The notes: a model not told the origin generated them from the sequence alone. A stretch of 64,000 nucleotides of DNA from Aliidongia dinghuensis (GCF_014643535.1 NZ_BMJQ01000005.1:248001-312000), one strand, 5' to 3'; shown: positions 1 through 10,160, counted from the first letter of the stretch. Translations and numbers: made by a program.

Positions 1-572
1 GGCTCGATGCGGAGGCGACGGCGGGGGCGATCCGGCTCATGTCGGACAGTCTCGCGCGCTGCGAGCGGCTGATGCTGGCGGGCGAGGCGCAATTCCTCCT
101 GTGCCATCACCATGACGCGGCACCCAGCGGCCTCGACCGCCAGGGCTTCCGAGCCGTCACGGTCGGCACGGACGTGCTGCTGCCGGTCTCGGCGCCGGAT
201 GCGGCGGGCCGGCCGCGCTTCCCGCTCGGCGGCCTTCCGCTTGGCGCTGGCGGCGCGGCCGTGCCCTATCTCGCCTACAGCGATGAATCGGGCCTCGGCC
301 GGATCGTGCGCGCCGTCGAGGCACCCGGCCGGCCGCGGCTGCACGATCCGGTCGTGACCTCGCATCTGGCCGGTGTGCTGACGGCACTTGCGCGCGACGG
401 CCGCGGCGTCGCCTGGCTGCCCCGCAGCCTGATCGCGGACGACCTTGCCGCCGGCCTGCTGGTGCCGGCCGGCGATCCGGACTGGACCATCCCGGTCGAA
501 ATCCGGCTCACCCGGCCGCGCGCCCTGCTCAGCGCCGCGGCCGAACGGTTCTGGTCCCTGATCGCACCCTGA
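1..572 (+). CDS. LysR-family transcriptional regulator, C-terminal part (partial)
   Basis: The open frame enters from the left edge (codons in phase with position 3) and ends at the TGA at 570-572, so only the effector-binding half is present. The visible residues show the LysR substrate-binding pattern: a stretch ending CHHH, a central phrase on a set of values passed to a ligand pocket, and late in the protein a GVAWLPRSL segment followed by an AAGLLVP segment, both typical of the second half of LysR co-inducer domains. The DNA-binding helix-turn-helix lies outside the window, so target genes cannot be inferred. Only 74 bases separate its stop from the proposed hisZ start. Confidence 0.75.
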   Translation, partial: LDAEATAGAIRLMSDSLARCERLMLAGEAQFLLCHHHDAAPSGLDRQGFRAVTVGTDVLLPVSAPDAAGRPRFPLGGLPLGAGGAAVPYLAYSDESGLGRIVRAVEAPGRPRLHDPVVTSHLAGVLTALARDGRGVAWLPRSLIADDLAAGLLVPAGDPDWTIPVEIRLTRPRALLSAAAERFWSLIAP

Positions 573-646
573 AGATCATGTCATCAGGGGCGCGCCATGA
601 CCGCTGCCCCATTGCCGGGAGCGTGCAAACCCGGTATTCCGGCGGG

Positions 647-1825
647 ATGGAAGAGATGCTGCATCCGGCGCTGCTGCCCCACGGCCTGCGCGATCTCCTG
701 CCGCCCGACGCCCAGATCGAGGCGGATACGGTCGAGCGCCTGATGGCGATTCTCGGGCACTATGGCTACGACCGGGTGAAGCCGCCGCTGGTCGAGTTCG
801 AATCGAGCCTGCTCGAGGGGCCCGGCGTCGCCATGACCCATGAGACCTTCCGGCTCATGGACCCGATTTCGCACCGCATGATCGCGGTGCGCGCCGACAT
901 GACGCTGCAGATCGCGCGCATCGCGACGACGCGGCTCGTGAAGGCGCCCCGGCCCTTGCGCCTGTCCTATGCCGGTCAGGTGCTGCGCGTGCGCGGCAGC
1001 CAGCTCAGGCCCGAGCGCCAGGTGGGCCAGGTCGGCGCCGAGCTGATCGGTGCTGCCGCGCCCGAGGCGGATGCCGAGGTCATCGCAGTCGCGGTCGAGG
1101 CGCTCACCGCCGTCGGCGTGCCGGGCCTGTCGGTCGACCTGACGCTGCCCGTGCTGGTGCCGGTCATTCTCGAGGCCCTGGGCGTCGAGAGCCGGGCGGC
1201 CGAGCGGATCCGTGCGGCCCTCGACCATAAGGACGCGGCCGCGATCGCCGAGATCGGCGGGCAGGCTGCCGGCATCCTCGGCAGCCTGATGGCCGCGGCC
1301 GGGCCGGCCGACCGGACGCTGGCACAGATCCAGGCGATCCAGCTGCCGGAACGGGCGGCTGCCGAGGTGGCGGCGCTTGCCGAGATCGTCCGGCTGATCC
1401 GCCGCGCGGCGCCGGACCTGATGCTGACGATCGACCCGGTCGAAAACCGCGGCTTCGAATACCACACGGGCGTCAGCTTCACGATCTTCGCCCGCAACAT
1501 CCGCGGCGAGCTCGGCCGCGGCGGCCGCTACATCGCCGGCGGCTATCCGGCCGAGACCGGCTATATCAAGCGCGAGGCGGTCGAGCCGCAGCCCTCGACC
1601 GGCTTTACGCTCTATACCGACACCGTGCTGCGCGCGCTCGTGTTCGGGCCGCAGCCGCCGCGCGTGTTCCTGCCGCACGGCACGGAGCATGCGGTCGGCG
1701 TCGAGTTCCGTGCCGACGGCTGGATCACGGTCGCGGGCCTGGAGCCGGTCGCCGATACCGCGGCCGAGGCGCGCCGGCTCGGTTGCAGCCACGTGCTGGC
1801 CGACGGCAAGCCCGCCGAGATCTGA
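647..1825 (+). CDS. hisZ: ATP phosphoribosyltransferase regulatory subunit HisZ
   Basis: HisZ is a paralogue of histidyl-tRNA synthetase without aminoacylation activity. It assembles with short-form HisG to make the first enzyme of histidine biosynthesis. The product begins with the class II synthetase-like phrase PHGLRDLLPP, and carries the motif 2-like RADMTLQIAR and the late GGRY segment. The frame is open from 578, but the first 23 codons do not look like the family; the ATG at 647 gives the expected short N-terminus before PALLPHGLRD (392 residues). It lies about 100 bases upstream of purA on the same strand, an arrangement common in alphaproteobacteria. Confidence 0.9.
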   Translation: MEEMLHPALLPHGLRDLLPPDAQIEADTVERLMAILGHYGYDRVKPPLVEFESSLLEGPGVAMTHETFRLMDPISHRMIAVRADMTLQIARIATTRLVKAPRPLRLSYAGQVLRVRGSQLRPERQVGQVGAELIGAAAPEADAEVIAVAVEALTAVGVPGLSVDLTLPVLVPVILEALGVESRAAERIRAALDHKDAAAIAEIGGQAAGILGSLMAAAGPADRTLAQIQAIQLPERAAAEVAALAEIVRLIRRAAPDLMLTIDPVENRGFEYHTGVSFTIFARNIRGELGRGGRYIAGGYPAETGYIKREAVEPQPSTGFTLYTDTVLRALVFGPQPPRVFLPHGTEHAVGVEFRADGWITVAGLEPVADTAAEARRLGCSHVLADGKPAEI

Positions 1826-1928
1826 TCCGCTCGCCGCTTGCTGAGCGGCCCTGCGCTGTCGGCGCTTGCCGTCGATGGCGGAAGGATGGTAGCTCCCCTC
1901 GTTAATCCGTGACAGAGGGGCAAGACCC

Positions 1929-3221
<1,293 letters not shown>

Positions 3222-3262
3222 ACCACCGATTATACTGAGGCGACGCGAACTACCCTGACGCG

Positions 3263-3295
3263 GTGATCCTGACGGGCTTTTCCCGGCAGGATCAC
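3263..3295 (+). terminator. Long imperfect hairpin between purA and the first pseudokinase gene
   Basis: GTGATCCTG at 3263-3271 is perfectly complementary to CAGGATCAC at 3287-3295. Inside, CGGG (3273-3276) pairs with CCCG (3282-3285) around a CTTTT loop after one A/G mismatch, making about 13 paired bases. There is no T tract after it, so it is not a classic intrinsic terminator. It could shield the purA 3' end or act in the leader of the downstream gene. Confidence 0.45.
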
Positions 3296-3326
3296 TGTCG
3301 AGGGTGTCTTCACCGGATCGGGGGCG

Positions 3327-5360
3327 ATGGCGAAACCCGCGGCGGCAGGGGCTCAGGCGAGATCGACGAGCGTGCGTCTGCACGACCGGTTCGACATCCT
3401 GAGCGACGTGCCGCTCGCGGAATTGCGCTCGGCCGGCGCCGGCGCCTTTTCCGCCGGGGATCAGCGCTCGTCCGGGGCCAGCTGCTTCGCGCTCATCGCC
3501 GACCCGACATTGCCGCCGCGCGCCGGGGCGCTCACGGCGCTGCGTCTCATGAAGCATCCGGCGCTCATGACGCCGCTCGACCTCGGGCCGGTCGACTGGC
3601 CGCCGGCCGGGCGGCGCTGCCTCGCGTTCATCTGCGAGCGGCCGGCGGGCGGGCGGCTCGTCACCAGCAACGAGCAGCGCATCGCCGCCTGGTCGGACGA
3701 GGACGTGATCGAGCGGCTGATCCAGCCGTTGTTTCCGGGCCTGAAGGCGCTTGCGACCGAGAATGTCGCGCACCGGGCGATCCGGCCGGCGAATATCCTG
3801 TTCCGCGACGCGGCCAGGCGCCAGGCGATCCTGGGCGATTGCTTCACGGCGCCGGCCGGCTTCGACCAGCCGATCGCCTACGAGACGATCGAGCATGGCA
3901 TGACCATGCCGGGCGGGAAGGGTGAGGGCACGTCGGCCGACGATCTCTATGCCCTGGGCGTCACCATCCTCTACCTGCTGCTCGGCCAGCCGCCCGGTGC
4001 CGGCCTCAGCGACGAGCAGCTGATCGACGAGAAGATCCGGCGCGGCTCCTTTGCGGCATTGAGCGGCGATCTGCGGGGCACCTCGTCGTCGCTCCAGGAG
4101 CTGCTGCGCGGCCTGCTCGTCGACGAGCCGACCGAGCGCTGGACCGTGCGCGAGATCGACATGTGGCTGCAGGGGCGGCGGATGTCGCCCAAGTCACCGA
4201 CCGTGCCCCCGCGCTCCGCGCGGCCGCTGGAGCTCGGGCGCGAGCAGGTCTTCACCGCCCGGGCCGCGGCCCGGGCGCTCACGCGCCAGGGCGACCAGGC
4301 GGTCCACCTCATCCGCGGCCATGCGCTCGAGATCTGGATCCAGCGGACGCTCGGCCACAAGCCGACGATGGATGCCTTCGCGCTCGCGATGGCCGACGCC
4401 GACGACAATGCCGGCAACGCCGGCGTCCATGACGCGCGCCTCACCGCGCGCGTCACGACCGCGCTCGATCCTCTGGGGCCGATCCGCTATCGCGACCTGG
4501 CGCTGGTGCCGGACGGCTTCGGCTGCGTCCTGGCGCTGGCACACACCCGCAGCAAGGATGCGCGGCCGCTCGTCGAGCTCCTGGTCGGCCGCTTGCCGCA
4601 ATTCTGGATCCGCTGCCAGCCGGTGCAGAAGGCCGAGCATCCGGTCCAGTCGATCGAGTTCGACCGGCTCAGGCGCCTGCTCGACGATCATCGCCCGGGC
4701 CTCGGCATGGAGCGGCTGATCTACGACGCCAACCCGATGCTGCATTGCCTGTCGCCGCTCATCGAGCGGGACTATGTCGATCAGATCGCAGACCTGTTGC
4801 CGGCGCTCGAGCGCGCGGTCGAAGCCGGCAAGGTCGAGAGCCTGGTTGTCGACCGGCATATCGCGGCCTTCGTCGCCAACCGGTCGAAGAATCTCGACGA
4901 CCAGGTGCTGACGGCGCTCGGGCAGCCCGAAGCGGCAACGCGGCTCCTGGGCCAGATCTATCTCATGGCGTTCCTGCAGGCCCAGTACGGCCCGGCGAGC
5001 CTGCCGGCGCTGACCCAGCTGCTCGGGCGGCAGACGGGGGCGGTGATCGAGCGGTATCGCAGCCGTCCGACCCGGGACCGGCTCGACAGCCAGCTGGCCG
5101 GCGTGCTGGCCGAGGGCAGCCTGGTCCGGCTCGTCCATTGCCTCGACAATCTCGCGGAACGCCAGCACGACGCACAGGGCTATGCACTGGCCCGCCGGCA
5201 GTTCGGCCGCGCCGTCGCCGGGCTCGAGCAGATCGAGGTCGAGCGCGAGAAGCTGGACGAGGCGTCGCGTGATCTCGGCGCGATGCTGGCCGCCGCGGTC
5301 TCGACCGTCGTCGGCTTCGGCGCGATCGCGCTGAGCTTCCTGCATTTCGGCCTGTTGTAG
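3327..5360 (+). CDS. Tail-anchored pseudokinase-like protein, copy 1
   Basis: The 677-residue product starts with a protein-kinase-like fold. The catalytic-loop equivalent is HRAIRPANILF at 149-159: the catalytic Asp of HRD is Ala151 and the loop Lys is Arg153, while Asn156 is kept. The DFG position reads GDCF (Asp171). The VAIK-type lysine is missing (CFALI at 53-57) and no glycine-rich loop is evident. DDLYALGV near 205-212 matches the alpha-F region. Residues from about 300 to 645 are a long region I do not recognise. The last 30 residues are a hydrophobic segment with few charges, consistent with a C-terminal membrane anchor and a cytoplasmic body. Phosphotransfer looks unlikely; a scaffold or nucleotide-sensing role is inference. 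The next gene starts 8 bases after its stop, and a paralogue lies at 6080-8122. Confidence 0.75.
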   Translation: MAKPAAAGAQARSTSVRLHDRFDILSDVPLAELRSAGAGAFSAGDQRSSGASCFALIADPTLPPRAGALTALRLMKHPALMTPLDLGPVDWPPAGRRCLAFICERPAGGRLVTSNEQRIAAWSDEDVIERLIQPLFPGLKALATENVAHRAIRPANILFRDAARRQAILGDCFTAPAGFDQPIAYETIEHGMTMPGGKGEGTSADDLYALGVTILYLLLGQPPGAGLSDEQLIDEKIRRGSFAALSGDLRGTSSSLQELLRGLLVDEPTERWTVREIDMWLQGRRMSPKSPTVPPRSARPLELGREQVFTARAAARALTRQGDQAVHLIRGHALEIWIQRTLGHKPTMDAFALAMADADDNAGNAGVHDARLTARVTTALDPLGPIRYRDLALVPDGFGCVLALAHTRSKDARPLVELLVGRLPQFWIRCQPVQKAEHPVQSIEFDRLRRLLDDHRPGLGMERLIYDANPMLHCLSPLIERDYVDQIADLLPALERAVEAGKVESLVVDRHIAAFVANRSKNLDDQVLTALGQPEAATRLLGQIYLMAFLQAQYGPASLPALTQLLGRQTGAVIERYRSRPTRDRLDSQLAGVLAEGSLVRLVHCLDNLAERQHDAQGYALARRQFGRAVAGLEQIEVEREKLDEASRDLGAMLAAAVSTVVGFGAIALSFLHFGLL

Positions 5361-5368
5361 CGACGATC

Positions 5369-5971
5369 ATGGCGAAGCCCCCCGCGATCCGCCCGCGCTC
5401 CCCTGCTTCGCGATCGGCCGTGCCGCAGCTGGGCGTCCCGCAACCGGTCGTGCCGCGACCGGCGGGTGTCGCCCGGGCGCGCGCCGCGGCGCAAGGTGCC
5501 GCGACTCGCCGTCCGCCGCGGCGACAGGCTCCGAAGACCACGGGTGCCTTGCGCCTGTTCTTCTTCGGGCTCGCCTTCATCGGGCTCGCGACCTTCGCGG
5601 CCCCCACCTGCGTGCTGCTGCTGGTCGGCATGGTGCCGAGCATCGTCGCCTATGTCGTCGACCGCAGCGAACGGCCGATGCTTGCCTTCACCATCGCGCC
5701 GGTCAATCTCGCCGGCCTCATGCCCTATCTGCTGCAGCTGTGGACCGGGCGCGACACGATGCCGACCGTCGTGCATCTGCTCACCGACGTCTATGTCTGG
5801 CTCGTGATCTATCTCTCGGCCGGGGCGGGCTGGCTGCTGTTCCTAGGCATGCCTATGATCATCGCGATCGCGCTCGGGCGCTCGCTCGACCGGCGCAAGT
5901 CCCGGCTCGAGACGCTGCAGAGCCGGCTCAGGGCCGATTGGGGCGCTGAGGTCGCGAACGGCAAGGATTGA
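5369..5971 (+). CDS. Multi-pass membrane protein paired with pseudokinase, copy 1
   Basis: I do not recognise the family. The 200-residue product has a Pro/Arg/Ala-rich N-terminal tail of about 55 residues, then four or five hydrophobic segments (roughly 60-79, 81-98, 105-126 and 140-172), and a basic C-terminal tail ending in RADWGAEV. It starts 8 bases after the pseudokinase stop, so the two are probably cotranscribed and translationally coupled. It is clearly paralogous to the product of 8124-8660: both share a P-x-x-VA-x-VVD-like stretch after the second hydrophobic segment, an AP-x-NLA motif in the third, and the WG-x-EV tail. A membrane partner or anchor for the pseudokinase is the simplest inference. 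Confidence 0.7.
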   Translation: MAKPPAIRPRSPASRSAVPQLGVPQPVVPRPAGVARARAAAQGAATRRPPRRQAPKTTGALRLFFFGLAFIGLATFAAPTCVLLLVGMVPSIVAYVVDRSERPMLAFTIAPVNLAGLMPYLLQLWTGRDTMPTVVHLLTDVYVWLVIYLSAGAGWLLFLGMPMIIAIALGRSLDRRKSRLETLQSRLRADWGAEVANGKD

Positions 5972-6000
5972 GTCAAACGCGTGACTGCTCTGCGCAGAAG

Positions 6001-6030
6001 TTGCATCACGAGGATCGAAGCCGGTATGAT
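6001..6030 (+). promoter_or_regulatory. Candidate promoter before the second pseudokinase unit
   Basis: TTGCAT (6001-6006) is followed 18 bases later by TATGAT (6025-6030), a good housekeeping-sigma-like pair in the 108-base gap between the two duplicated units. It suggests the second unit can be expressed independently of the first. Confidence 0.4.
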
Positions 6031-6079
6031 CCGCGCGCGTGTGGCAGCACGCCGCATATTTCTGGAATGAAAGGCACGG

Positions 6080-8122
6080 ATGTCGCTTCCGTCGCAGGCG
6101 AATACCGGTATGTCGGCCGCGTCTGGGGCGACGGTGCGACTGAAAGACCGCTTCGACATCCAGTATGACGCACCTTTGGCCGGCCTGCGCTCGCCCTCGG
6201 CGCCGGCTTTCGTCGCACGGGACGCCAAAGCCTCGGGCGGCCGCCATTTCGCGCTGATCTGCGATCCGAAGCTGCCGTCACGCATGGAGGCGGTGCGCAA
6301 GCTGCAAATCCTGAAAAGCAGCGGGGTGCTCACCCCGGTGGAGGTCGGCGCCGTCGACTGGGCGCCCGCCAACCGGCGCATGTTCGCGATCGTGTTCGAG
6401 CAGCCGCTCGGCGAGCGGATCGTGGGGCTGGGCGACAATACGTTCGATCCCTGGAGCGAGGAGGCGATCGTCGCCTATGTCGTGGCGCCGATCGTCCAGA
6501 CCCTGATCGATCTCGAGCGGGAAGGCGTGCCGCACCGGGGCATCCGGCCCGGCAACGTCTTCTTCCGCGACGCGGCGCGCCGGGTGGCGCTCCTCGGCGA
6601 TTGCGTGAGCGCGCCACCCGGCATGCATCAACCGGTCGTCTACGAGACGATCGAGGGCGCCATGGCGCAGTCCCACGCCCGTGGCGCCGGCACGATCGCG
6701 CAGGATCTCTACGCGCTGGGCGTGCTCGTCCTGCATCTCCTGTTCGGCCGGATGCCCAGCGCCGGCATGACCGAAGACAAGGTCGTCGAGGCAAAGATCA
6801 AGCGCGGTTCGTATTTCGCGCTGGTCGACGAGCAGCGCGTGCCGGCCGGGCTCGGCGAGCTCGTGCGCGGCCTGCTGATCGACGAGCCGCAAGGGCGCTG
6901 GCGCCTCGGCGACGTGGCGATGTGGCTCGACGGCCGGCGCATGACCCAGAAGCCGGTGCCGGCGGCGCCGCGCGCCCAGCGCGCCTTCGAGCTCGAGGGC
7001 GAGGAATGCGTGACGGCGCGCCATCTGGCGCTGGTCCTGGACATGATGCAGCCCGAGCCGGCGGGGCGCGTGCTGCGCGGCCAGAATTTCGAGCAATGGG
7101 TCACCCGTTCGCTCGGCGACAAGCAGGTGGTCGAGGCGATCAACACGGCCTTTGCGACCCGCAGCGACTCGGCGGCGGGCTCGGCCGGCGAGAACATGCA
7201 GCTGATCAGCCGGATGCTGATGGCGCTCGATCCCGCCGCACCGATCCGGTATCGCGACGCGGCGACGACGATCGACGGCGTCGGCACCCTCCTGTCGGTG
7301 ACCATGCTGAACGGCGGCGACGTCCAGCTGGTGGCGGAGCTTCTGCAGGCGCGGCTGCCGCAGTTCTGGTGCCTGCGCCAAGGGTCGAGCAAGGGCGACG
7401 ACCAGGCGGCGCTGCGCTTCTTCGACAAGCTCCTGCGCTATCTCGAGGACAAGCGGCCCGGTTACGGCATCGAGCGCGTCGCCTATGAGACGACGCCCGG
7501 CCTGCATTGCCTGTCGCCGTTCATCGAAGGGCGCTATGTCGACCGGCCGGCCGATCTCCTGGCTGCGATCGAATTCGCCGTTCAGGCCAAGACCATCGAC
7601 ATCTGGCCGATCGACCGCCATATCGCGGCCTTCATCGCGGCGCACGAGCGGGCGGTCGACGACACGCTGCTCTATGCGCTGGTCCAGACCGACCCGGCCG
7701 CGCGCATCCTGGGCAATCTCCAGCTGCTGGCCTATCTGCAGGATACCTACGGGCCGCCGCTGGTGCCGGGGCTGATCCTCCTGTTCGGCCATCAGGCGAA
7801 GCCGGTGATCGAGCGGTTCAAGAGCCGCTATACCCGCGCGCGCCTGCAGAACGGTCTCGCCGCGGTGCTGAAGGAAAACAGCCTGCGCAAGCTCGCCGAC
7901 TATCTCGACAGTGCCGACGAGCAGCGGCGCGACGCCCAGCGGTTCCAGCAGGCGCGCCGCGAATTTCAGCAGATGACGAAGCAGCTCGAGAAATGCGACC
8001 GGCAGGAGGAGGAACTGCACTCGACCGCCAAGATCGCGGGCCATTCGGTCGCGGTGAAGATCGCGGGCCTGGTGTCGAGCGGCATCGTCGCCGTGACGCT
8101 GTTCGCCATGGGGGTGCTCTGA
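6080..8122 (+). CDS. Tail-anchored pseudokinase-like protein, copy 2
   Basis: A 680-residue paralogue of the product at 3327-5360. The catalytic-loop equivalent reads HRGIRPGNVFF (152-162): the HRD aspartate is Gly154 and the Lys is Arg156, with Asn159 kept. The DFG position is GDCV (Asp174). The N-lobe has FALI where a kinase has VAIK. QDLYALGVLVLHLLFG near 208-223 fits the alpha-F helix. The remainder to about 645 aligns with copy 1 by shared landmarks (LHCLSPFIE, WPIDRHIAAFIA, PVIERFKSRYTRARL) and ends in a hydrophobic tail anchor. Different replacements of the same catalytic residue in the two copies suggest that loss of catalysis is old or tolerated. The partner gene begins 1 base after the stop. 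ATG at 6080 has AAAGG 7-8 bases upstream. Confidence 0.75.
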   Translation: MSLPSQANTGMSAASGATVRLKDRFDIQYDAPLAGLRSPSAPAFVARDAKASGGRHFALICDPKLPSRMEAVRKLQILKSSGVLTPVEVGAVDWAPANRRMFAIVFEQPLGERIVGLGDNTFDPWSEEAIVAYVVAPIVQTLIDLEREGVPHRGIRPGNVFFRDAARRVALLGDCVSAPPGMHQPVVYETIEGAMAQSHARGAGTIAQDLYALGVLVLHLLFGRMPSAGMTEDKVVEAKIKRGSYFALVDEQRVPAGLGELVRGLLIDEPQGRWRLGDVAMWLDGRRMTQKPVPAAPRAQRAFELEGEECVTARHLALVLDMMQPEPAGRVLRGQNFEQWVTRSLGDKQVVEAINTAFATRSDSAAGSAGENMQLISRMLMALDPAAPIRYRDAATTIDGVGTLLSVTMLNGGDVQLVAELLQARLPQFWCLRQGSSKGDDQAALRFFDKLLRYLEDKRPGYGIERVAYETTPGLHCLSPFIEGRYVDRPADLLAAIEFAVQAKTIDIWPIDRHIAAFIAAHERAVDDTLLYALVQTDPAARILGNLQLLAYLQDTYGPPLVPGLILLFGHQAKPVIERFKSRYTRARLQNGLAAVLKENSLRKLADYLDSADEQRRDAQRFQQARREFQQMTKQLEKCDRQEEELHSTAKIAGHSVAVKIAGLVSSGIVAVTLFAMGVL

Positions 8123-8123
8123 C

Positions 8124-8660
8124 ATGGCGCGGCAACCAGCTTCCCGCATCGGCGGCGTCAAGGCCGTGCCGGGCAAGGGCACGCCCCAGGCCGTCCGCCC
8201 ATCGGCACCCGCCCCGAGGCCGGCCGCCCCGTCCTCGGGCAAGAAGGTCACGCTGGCGCTTGCCGTCGTGGCCATGATGGTGCTGGCACTGCTCGAGCGG
8301 CCGATCTGCCTCTTCATGGTGTTCGCGCTGGTGCCGACCATGGTCGCGTGGCTCGTCGACGATACGCCGGGCCAGTCGCTGATCCGGACGGTGGCGCCGC
8401 TCAACCTCGCAAGCTCGCTGCCGTTCGCCATCAAGCTCTGGCACGAGAGCAATTCGCTGGCCCAGGTCTTCACCTTCCTGTCCCAGACCTATACCTGGGT
8501 GGCGCTCTATGGCGCGGCCCTCTTCGGCTGGGCGCTCTATTACCTGGCGCCGGCGGTGATCACGACGCTGGTCGCACGCCGGATCGAGCGGGCGCGCACG
8601 GCGGCGCGCGACCGCCAGGCGGCGCTCAAGGACGAATGGGGCGATGAGGTCGAGACCTGA
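8124..8660 (+). CDS. Multi-pass membrane protein paired with pseudokinase, copy 2
   Basis: A 178-residue paralogue of the product at 5369-5971, again directly after a pseudokinase gene (one base between stop and start). It has a Pro/Ala/basic N-terminal tail of about 45 residues, four hydrophobic stretches, the shared VAPLNLASSLP motif in the third, and a basic amphipathic C-terminal tail ending DEWGDEVET. Family unknown. The conserved gene order in both units is the main evidence that each pair works together. Confidence 0.7.
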   Translation: MARQPASRIGGVKAVPGKGTPQAVRPSAPAPRPAAPSSGKKVTLALAVVAMMVLALLERPICLFMVFALVPTMVAWLVDDTPGQSLIRTVAPLNLASSLPFAIKLWHESNSLAQVFTFLSQTYTWVALYGAALFGWALYYLAPAVITTLVARRIERARTAARDRQAALKDEWGDEVET

Positions 8661-8801
8661 GAGACATGAGCGGGGGCGCCCGCTGATCACTTTCCTTCGA
8701 GCGGCCACCGAAAAGGCTGAATGGACGGCGAAGGCGGTTCATGATGGCGCGCGGCCGACCGTCGCCGGCCGTCGTCGACACCGATCTCGGAAGGAAACGC
8801 G

Positions 8802-9107
8802 ATGTACGACATGAGCCACATCAAGAAGCTGCCGGCAATGGGCGGCAAGGCCCCTGCCGCGTGGCAGGGCTTCCTCGATTTCGACAAGGCGGCGCTCGCC
8901 GATGGCGCCATTCCGAAGAAGTACAAGGAGTTGATGGCGGTGGCCGTGGCGCTCACGACCCAATGTCCCTACTGCATCGAGATCCATGGCAAGGCCGCGC
9001 GCCAAGCCGGGGCGACCGACGCGGAGCTGGCTGAGGTCGCCTTCGTTGCTGCCGCCCTCCGCGCCGGCGGGGCGATTACGCACGCGACTCATCTCTTTGA
9101 AGGTTAA
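8802..9107 (+). CDS. Carboxymuconolactone decarboxylase / AhpD-like protein
   Basis: A 101-residue single-domain protein with the AhpD-type redox motif CPYCIEIH (Cys55, Cys58, His62) followed by the helical K-x-A-R-x-AGAT-x-x-E pattern. Family members act as thiol peroxidases or reductases of peroxiredoxin partners, usually as homo-oligomers; the decarboxylase members lack the two cysteines, so a redox role is favoured. A clear ribosome-binding site, GGAAGGA, precedes the ATG. It is followed by a strong bidirectional hairpin terminator shared with rpoH. No peroxiredoxin gene is nearby. Confidence 0.88.
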   Translation: MYDMSHIKKLPAMGGKAPAAWQGFLDFDKAALADGAIPKKYKELMAVAVALTTQCPYCIEIHGKAARQAGATDAELAEVAFVAAALRAGGAITHATHLFEG

Positions 9108-9115
9108 AATATAAA

Positions 9116-9145
9116 GGCGGCCGGACCCGCGTCGGTCCGGCCGCC
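9116..9145. terminator. Bidirectional intrinsic terminator between ahpD-like gene and rpoH
   Basis: A perfect 12-base stem, GGCGGCCGGACC (9116-9127) with GGTCCGGCCGCC (9134-9145), and a 6-base loop. On the minus strand it is followed by TTTATATTTT, a good tract for rpoH termination; on the plus strand by ATCTTTCTT. Confidence 0.85.
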
Positions 9146-9185
9146 CATCTTTCTTCCGGCGTCTCCCTACCGGCGCTAGGGCGGC

Positions 9186-10073
9186 TCAGCTGGCGCTGAG
9201 CAACCGCTGGCCGATCGCCGCCGACTTGATCGCCTTCTGCAGCTTCTCGAACGCCCGCACCTCGATCTGGCGCACGCGCTCGCGCGAGATGTTGTACTTG
9301 CGCGACAGGTCCTCGAGCGTCACCGGCTCGTCGCGCAGGCGCCGCTCGGTCAGGATATGGCGTTCGCGGTCGTTGAGCGTCTTCATGGCGTTCCGGAGCA
9401 GGTCGCGGCGCAAGCCCAGTTCCTGGCGATTGCCGAGCTTCGACTCCTGGCTTTCCTCCTGGTCGACCAGCCAGTCCTGCCATTCGCCTTCGCCATCGGC
9501 CCGAAGCGGCGCGTTCAGCGAATGATCGGGGCTCGCGAGCCGCCGGTTCATGCTGATGACGTCGTTCTCCGGCACTTCGAGCTTGGTCGCGATCGTGGTC
9601 ACGACTTCCGGCGGCAGGTCGCCGTCGTCGATCGCCTGCAGCTGGCCCTTGAGCTTGCGCAGGTTGAAGAACAGCTTCTTCTGGGCGGCCGTGGTGCCCA
9701 TCTTCACCAGCGACCAGGAATGCAGGATGTATTCCTGGATCGCGGCGCGAATCCACCACATGGCATAGGTCGCCAGGCGGAAGCCACGATCGGGGTCGAA
9801 GCGCTTCACCGCCTGCATCATGCCGACGTTGCCCTCGGAAATGAGCTCGGACAGCGGCAGGCCGTAGCCGCGATAGCCCATCGCGATCTTGGCGACCAGG
9901 CGCAGATGGCTCGTCACCAGGGTCTGGGCGGCGTCGGAGTCCTGATGCTCCTGCCAGCTTTTGGCCAACATGAATTCATGCTCGGGTTCGAGCATGGGAA
10001 AACGACGGATCTCTTGCAGGTAGCGCGAGAGATTGCCGTCGGCGCTGAGGCTCGGAAGATTGCCGCCAGCCAT
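9186..10073 (-). CDS. rpoH: RNA polymerase sigma-32 factor RpoH
   Basis: Heat-shock sigma factor. The product has the alphaproteobacterial RpoH order: an N-terminal NLSRYLQEIRRFPML, region 2 with RLVAKIAMGYRGYGLP, AVKRFDPDRGFRLATYAMWWIRAAIQ split across 2.3-2.4, the RpoH box region near QKKLFFNLRKLKG, and region 4 with TLEDLSRKYNISRERVRQIE. The frame stays open 22 codons further upstream, but the ATG at 10073 is preceded by AGGGAGTG at good spacing and gives 295 residues, the usual size. A promoter-like pair lies at 10161-10189. The neighbour rluD is on the same strand upstream. Confidence 0.95.
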   Translation of the reverse strand: MAGGNLPSLSADGNLSRYLQEIRRFPMLEPEHEFMLAKSWQEHQDSDAAQTLVTSHLRLVAKIAMGYRGYGLPLSELISEGNVGMMQAVKRFDPDRGFRLATYAMWWIRAAIQEYILHSWSLVKMGTTAAQKKLFFNLRKLKGQLQAIDDGDLPPEVVTTIATKLEVPENDVISMNRRLASPDHSLNAPLRADGEGEWQDWLVDQEESQESKLGNRQELGLRRDLLRNAMKTLNDRERHILTERRLRDEPVTLEDLSRKYNISRERVRQIEVRAFEKLQKAIKSAAIGQRLLSAS

Positions 10074-10160
10074 CGTGTCACTCCCTATCTCGGGCGGACG
10101 GGACCCCCTCCGCCGAAAAGCGGCGGCTGGATCTGCCATCGTATGAGCCCGAATGTGGAA

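Noticed and set aside
3231..3236. TATACT as a -10 box before the first pseudokinase gene.
   Set aside because: No acceptable -35 at 16-18 bases; kept only as a note because the hexamer is good on its own.
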